23,500 nucleotides of DNA from the IMG/VR virus record IMGVR_UViG_3300042908_000412, positions 1 to 23,500 of that record. One strand, given 5' to 3'. The notes below the pieces were generated by a model. The model was not told where the DNA came from. It saw only the letters and a program-made list of their open reading frames with translations, and made no database searches. Position numbers and translations under genes: made by a program. The stretch comes from a virus. Shown here in pieces: positions 20,438 through 23,500 of the stretch. Each line of letters begins with the position of its first letter. Positions within the stretch are counted from its first letter, which is position 1.

Positions 20438-20776
20438 GTGAGCAACTACGACCCCCTCGACTTGCGGGGCCAAGAGCGTGACCGAGCCAACAAAGAGCTT
20501 CGTGATCGCCTTGACCGACAGAACGAGGAGGCCGACGTGAAGTGGCTCATGTCTAGCAAGCGCGGCCGACGCATTGTGTGGCGGCTGCTGGACCAGGCGG
20601 GCGTGTTCCGAACTTCCTTCAACACCAACGCGATGTCGATGGCATTTGCGGAGGGTGGCAGGAACTACGGGCTACGGATGCTCGGCATGGTCCACGCGCT
20701 TTGCCCGGACCAGTATCCGGCAATGATGAAGGAACAGGCACACGATGAACGAACCAACGATGATGGAAACGGCTGA
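20438..20776 (+). CDS. Bbp19-like small head-module protein
   Basis: A 112-aa protein started at GTG. The core, about 33-82, reads DVKWLMSSKRGRRIVWRLLD, QAGVFRTSFNTNAMSMAFAE and GGRNYGLRMLGMVHA, which matches the family named after BPP-1 gene bbp19, found next to portal and scaffold genes. The start is charged and probably helical. The ribosome-binding site is weak (AGGGA, far away). Its last 32 bases overlap the next gene. The molecular role is not established. Confidence 0.78.
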   Translation: MSNYDPLDLRGQERDRANKELRDRLDRQNEEADVKWLMSSKRGRRIVWRLLDQAGVFRTSFNTNAMSMAFAEGGRNYGLRMLGMVHALCPDQYPAMMKEQAHDERTNDDGNG

Positions 20777-21440
20777 AACCAACACTACAGCCGCTCCCGC
20801 ATCCGATGCTGCCGCAGTTGTTTCGGCGACGGCCGAGAAGCTATACGGTGGCGAGCAGAAGGCGACCACGACCCAGGGCCAGCAAGCCGCGGATGCGGCC
20901 GCTGCCGGCAAGGTTCCCGAAGCCAACGACGCAAAGGCCGCCGAGGCACCCGCCGACGCCAAGCCGACCGCGCCGGAAACCTACGAGTTCAAGGCACCGG
21001 AGGGTCGAGCGTTCGACTCCGAGGTCATTGCCGAGTATTCAAAGGTGGCGAAGGAACTGAACCTGTCGCAGGAAGCCGCGCAGCGCGTCCTTGACGCAGT
21101 CGGCCCCAAGCTGGCTGAACGTCAAGCGGCGCAGATCGAGGCGGTTCGCAACGGATGGTCCGACAGCAGCAAGGCCGACAAGGAGTTTGGCGGCGAGCGT
21201 CTGTCGGAGAACCTGTCCGTGGCGAAGAAGGCGCTCGATGCGTTCGGTACTGCCGAACTCCGCAGCCTGCTCAACGAGTCCGGCCTCGGGAACCACCCGG
21301 AAGTGATCCGGTTCATGTTCCGCGCCGGGAAGGCGATCAGCGAGGACAGCATGGTCACGGGCACCAAGGGCGAGGCCAAGTCGGCCGGACCCCGCTCGTT
21401 CAATGACCTCGCCGACGCCATGTACTCCTCCAGCACCTAA
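20745..21440 (+). CDS. Putative scaffold protein
   Basis: A 231-aa protein, Ala/Glu/Lys/Thr-rich and mostly disordered over its first 80 residues (ETNTTAAPASDAAAVVSATA and on). A helical core follows: YEFKAPEGRAFDSEVIAEYS, LNLSQEAAQRVLDAVGPKLA, then LRSLLNESGLGNHPEVIRFM and FRAGKAISEDS. This core is typical of podovirus and siphovirus scaffolds or capsid-assembly proteins encoded directly before the major capsid gene. AAGGAAC precedes the ATG. Role by position and composition; no protease motif is seen. Confidence 0.78.
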   Translation: MNEPTMMETAETNTTAAPASDAAAVVSATAEKLYGGEQKATTTQGQQAADAAAAGKVPEANDAKAAEAPADAKPTAPETYEFKAPEGRAFDSEVIAEYSKVAKELNLSQEAAQRVLDAVGPKLAERQAAQIEAVRNGWSDSSKADKEFGGERLSENLSVAKKALDAFGTAELRSLLNESGLGNHPEVIRFMFRAGKAISEDSMVTGTKGEAKSAGPRSFNDLADAMYSSST

Positions 21441-21461
21441 ACCTACGAAAGGTAAACCACA

Positions 21462-22484
21462 ATGGCAGTTCTTTCCAGCACTAACCTGACGCTCGCCGAC
21501 TGGGCGAAGCGCACCGATCCCGAGGGCCGCGTTCCGGTCGTCGCGGAACTTCTCTCGCAGTCGAACGAGATCCTCGAGGACTGCGTGTTCAAGGAGGGCA
21601 ACCTGCCCACCGGCGAGCGCGTCGTCATCCGCACCGGCCTCCCGGCCGTGTACTGGCGCGCCCTCAACCAAGGCATCCCGAACAGCAAGAGCACGACTGC
21701 CCAGGTTGATGAAGCCTGCGGCATCCTTGAGGCTCGCAGCGAGGTCGATAAGGATCTCGCCATGCTGAACGGCAACACCGCGCAGTTCCGCCTGTCCGAA
21801 GACGTGGCCTTCCTTGAGGCCATGAACCAGACGCAGGCGGTCACGATGTTCTATGGCAACCCCGCCATCGAGCCGAAGTCGTTCCTCGGCCTCGCGGCCC
21901 GTTACTCGGCGGCCCCCGGCTCGTCTGGTATTGGCCAGAACATCATCGAAGGCGGCGGCACTGGCAGCGACAACACCTCGGTGTATCTCGTTGTTTGGGG
22001 CGACAACACCGTCTACTGCCCGTTCCCGAAGGGTTCGACCGCTGGCCTCATGCACGAGGATCTCGGCGAGCAGACCGTGTATGACGGCAACAACCGTCTC
22101 CAGGCTTACGCCACCCGTTACCAGTGGAAGAACGGTCTGGTCGTGAAGGACTGGCGCTACGTTGTCCGCATCGCCAACATCGACGTTAGCGATATGTCCA
22201 ACGCGAGCGGAACGCAGGCTTCCAACGTTGCTACTCAGCTCATCAAGCTGATGACCCGCGCCCTGTATCGCATCCCGAACATGACCATGGGCCGTGCAGC
22301 GTTCTACATGAACCGCACCGTTCACGGCGGTCTGTCCATCCAGGCGATGGATCGCGCCCAGAACGTGCTGTCCGTGCAGCAGGGTCTGTCGCAGTTCGGT
22401 ACTCCCTACTCGTGGCTGTCGTTCCTCGGCGTTCCGTGCCGCCGTGTCGATGCCCTCATCAACGCAGAAGCCCGCCTTACCTAA
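21462..22484 (+). CDS. Major capsid protein (BPP-1 Bbp17-like)
   Basis: A 340-aa shell subunit with, by homology, an HK97-type fold; BPP-1's capsid protein is known for a rearranged topology of that fold. Recognisable stretches are LTLADWAKRTDPEGRVPVVA, GERVVIRTGLPAVYWRALNQ, EDVAFLEAMNQTQAVTMFYG, AIEPKSFLGLAARYS, TSVYLVVWGDNTVYCPFPKG and GLVVKDWRYVVRIANIDVSD, with FLGVPCRRVDALINAEARLT at the end. GAAAGGT precedes the ATG. It follows the scaffold and precedes the cement gene, the standard order. Confidence 0.88.
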   Translation: MAVLSSTNLTLADWAKRTDPEGRVPVVAELLSQSNEILEDCVFKEGNLPTGERVVIRTGLPAVYWRALNQGIPNSKSTTAQVDEACGILEARSEVDKDLAMLNGNTAQFRLSEDVAFLEAMNQTQAVTMFYGNPAIEPKSFLGLAARYSAAPGSSGIGQNIIEGGGTGSDNTSVYLVVWGDNTVYCPFPKGSTAGLMHEDLGEQTVYDGNNRLQAYATRYQWKNGLVVKDWRYVVRIANIDVSDMSNASGTQASNVATQLIKLMTRALYRIPNMTMGRAAFYMNRTVHGGLSIQAMDRAQNVLSVQQGLSQFGTPYSWLSFLGVPCRRVDALINAEARLT

Positions 22485-22508
22485 TAGGTAAGGCAGAAAG
22501 GACACACA

Positions 22509-23027
22509 ATGATTCTTGACCAGAACCTCCGCCTCGGCAACACCGGGGCCATCACTTCCGCCGGCACGTACATCACCGGCACCAGCGGCACGCCGGACGT
22601 GGTCGATCTCCAGAGCAACACCGCCTACACCGCCACGGTGAGCGGCTCGCTCTACACGGTCGGCCAGGGCACCCAGAACCGCGACATCGGCGAGGGACGC
22701 GACCTCTACGTGCTGTTCACCGTCACGACCGCCCTCGCGGGCGGCACGAACGCCACATTCCAGGTGGTCGCCTCCTCGTCCTCCACGCTTGCCTCCGGCA
22801 ACATCGTGGTCGGCGAGGTCGGCGTCATCACCACCGCGAACCTCGCTGCTGGCCGGCAGGTCGTGGTCCGCATCAGCCCGCAGCAAATCGCTGCTGCTGG
22901 CCTGCGATACCTCGGCGCTCAGGTCGTGACCACCGGCACCCACAGCGCCGGCGTCATCAGCGCGGACATCGTCATGGACATCCAGGACGGTCGTGCGGTG
23001 TACGCGTCCGGCTTCACGGTCGCCTGA
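22509..23027 (+). CDS. Capsid cement/decoration protein (BPP-1 Bbp16-like)
   Basis: A 172-aa, almost wholly beta-strand protein: MILDQNLRLGNTGAITSAGT, then VVDLQSNTAYTATVSG, EGRDLYVLFTVTTALAGGTN and ATFQVVASSSSTLASGNIVV, ending IVMDIQDGRAVYASGFTVA. In BPP-1 the equivalent protein has a jelly-roll fold and clamps neighbouring capsomers. GAAAGGA precedes the ATG. Position directly after the capsid gene supports the call. Confidence 0.82.
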   Translation: MILDQNLRLGNTGAITSAGTYITGTSGTPDVVDLQSNTAYTATVSGSLYTVGQGTQNRDIGEGRDLYVLFTVTTALAGGTNATFQVVASSSSTLASGNIVVGEVGVITTANLAAGRQVVVRISPQQIAAAGLRYLGAQVVTTGTHSAGVISADIVMDIQDGRAVYASGFTVA

Positions 23028-23039
23028 TAGGAGCTATCC

Positions 23040-23243
23040 ATGCCGAAGGTCAAGGCCAAGATTCTCTGCTTCGTGGACAACGGGCTGCGCCAGCCAGGAG
23101 ACGTATTCGACTACAAGGGACCGCGCAACCATCACCTCGAGTACCTCGAGGAAGTGGAAGCGGAACCGGAGCCGACCGTTTCCGATGCACCGCAGCGCCG
23201 TCTCCGCAAGGGCAAGGTGGCCGAGTCCGCAGGCACGGAGTGA
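23040..23243 (+). CDS. Small head-module protein, unknown function
   Basis: A 67-aa protein with AGGAG before the ATG. It begins MPKVKAKILCFVDNGLRQPG and continues DVFDYKGPRNHHLEYLEEVE, then an acidic, Pro-rich and finally basic tail. The first 40 residues form a small beta domain of the kind seen in short proteins between capsid and tail genes. No function known. Confidence 0.62.
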   Translation: MPKVKAKILCFVDNGLRQPGDVFDYKGPRNHHLEYLEEVEAEPEPTVSDAPQRRLRKGKVAESAGTE

Positions 23244-23265
23244 GCTTGTAACGAGTTAGTGAACA

Positions 23266-23302
23266 GGGAGGGGCGTCGGCGGGAAACCACGGCGCCCCTC
23301 CC
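23266..23302 (+). terminator. Terminator between head and tail genes
   Basis: GGGAGGGGCG (23266-23275) pairs perfectly with CGCCCCTCCC (23293-23302), followed by TTCCT. An A-T pair extends the stem to 11. It lies 22 bases after the last head-module gene. Confidence 0.65.
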
Positions 23303-23325
23303 TTCCTACGGGAGGAGCGAATAAT

Positions 23326-23500
23326 TTGCCATCGGTCGTCGAAATCTGCAACCTCGCCCTCGCGCACCTCGGTGACGACGCCACCGTCGCAAGCATTGAT
23401 CCGCCGGAGGGATCAGCACAGGCAGAGCACTGCGCCCGGTTCTATCCGGTCGCACGTGACATGCTTCTCCAGATGCATACGTGGTCGTTCGCATCGCGGC
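23326..23500 (+). CDS. Tail tube/adaptor protein, 3' end cut by window
   Basis: The frame starts at TTG 23326 with a strong GGAGGAG upstream and stays open to the window end (58 codons seen). It reads PSVVEICNLALAHLGDDATV, ASIDPPEGSAQAEHCARFYP, VARDMLLQMHTWSFASR, which is the characteristic start of podovirus tail tubular protein A / head-completion adaptors that bind under the portal. The terminator just before it suggests separate expression from the head genes, or read-through. Confidence 0.8.
   Translation, partial: MPSVVEICNLALAHLGDDATVASIDPPEGSAQAEHCARFYPVARDMLLQMHTWSFASR

Noticed and set aside
21039-22943. Very long open frame (634 codons) on the minus strand opposite scaffold and capsid genes
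   Set aside because: It is antisense to well-recognised head genes and has the Arg/Ala/Val/His-rich, motif-free composition of a mirror frame in GC-rich DNA.
1-23500. CRISPR array
   Set aside because: No regularly spaced identical repeats were seen; repeats found are pairs or inverted repeats.

Overview
The window reads as a stretch of a tailed double-stranded DNA phage or prophage with a short-tailed (podovirus) virion. Its head module follows the order of Bordetella phage BPP-1: small and large terminase, a portal of the head-to-tail connector family, a Bbp19-like small protein, scaffold, HK97-fold capsid protein, a Bbp16-like cement protein and a tail-tube or adaptor protein. A lipoprotein with a lipobox, consensus sigma70-type promoters and high G+C point to a Gram-negative, probably proteobacterial, host. 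Both window edges cut genes. No integrase, DNA polymerase, helicase, reverse transcriptase or recognisable endolysin is visible. Family calls come from reading the sequence, not from database searches.

Layout. (1) 1-5348, plus strand: adsorption and lysis end. It holds a truncated pectate-lyase-fold tailspike, small virion or membrane proteins, a large fibre-like adhesin, a lipoprotein with an inner-membrane helix (spanin candidate) and a 36-residue membrane peptide. The adhesin genes are visibly AT-richer than the rest. (2) 5349-5483: convergent terminators. (3) 5484-11371, minus strand: a tightly overlapping early operon. It encodes two DNA-binding-type small proteins, a cytosine-C5 methyltransferase, several small unknowns, a RusA-type resolvase, a Bet/RecT annealing protein with an SSB-like C-terminal tip, and a Gp157-like protein. 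Promoters at 11427-11455 and 7080-7108 drive it and share a spacer motif. (4) 11533-13130, plus: a metallophosphoesterase and three small proteins, one with HExxH. (5) 13185-13754, minus: an unrecognised 189-aa protein. (6) 13755-14647: about 890 bases with no convincing gene but full of nested inverted repeats and promoters on both strands; this is the most unusual part. (7) 14648-16084, plus: small, mostly regulatory-looking genes, two of which appear leaderless. (8) 16038-23500, plus: packaging and head genes, then the start of the tail genes.

Together the early operon would protect (methyltransferase) and recombine or repair (Bet, RusA) phage DNA. The rightward genes package and build the head, and the first block supplies adhesins and lysis proteins. 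The hairpin-rich island between the early-type and late-type genes is the best candidate for something undescribed: a structured RNA locus or an intricate regulatory switch.
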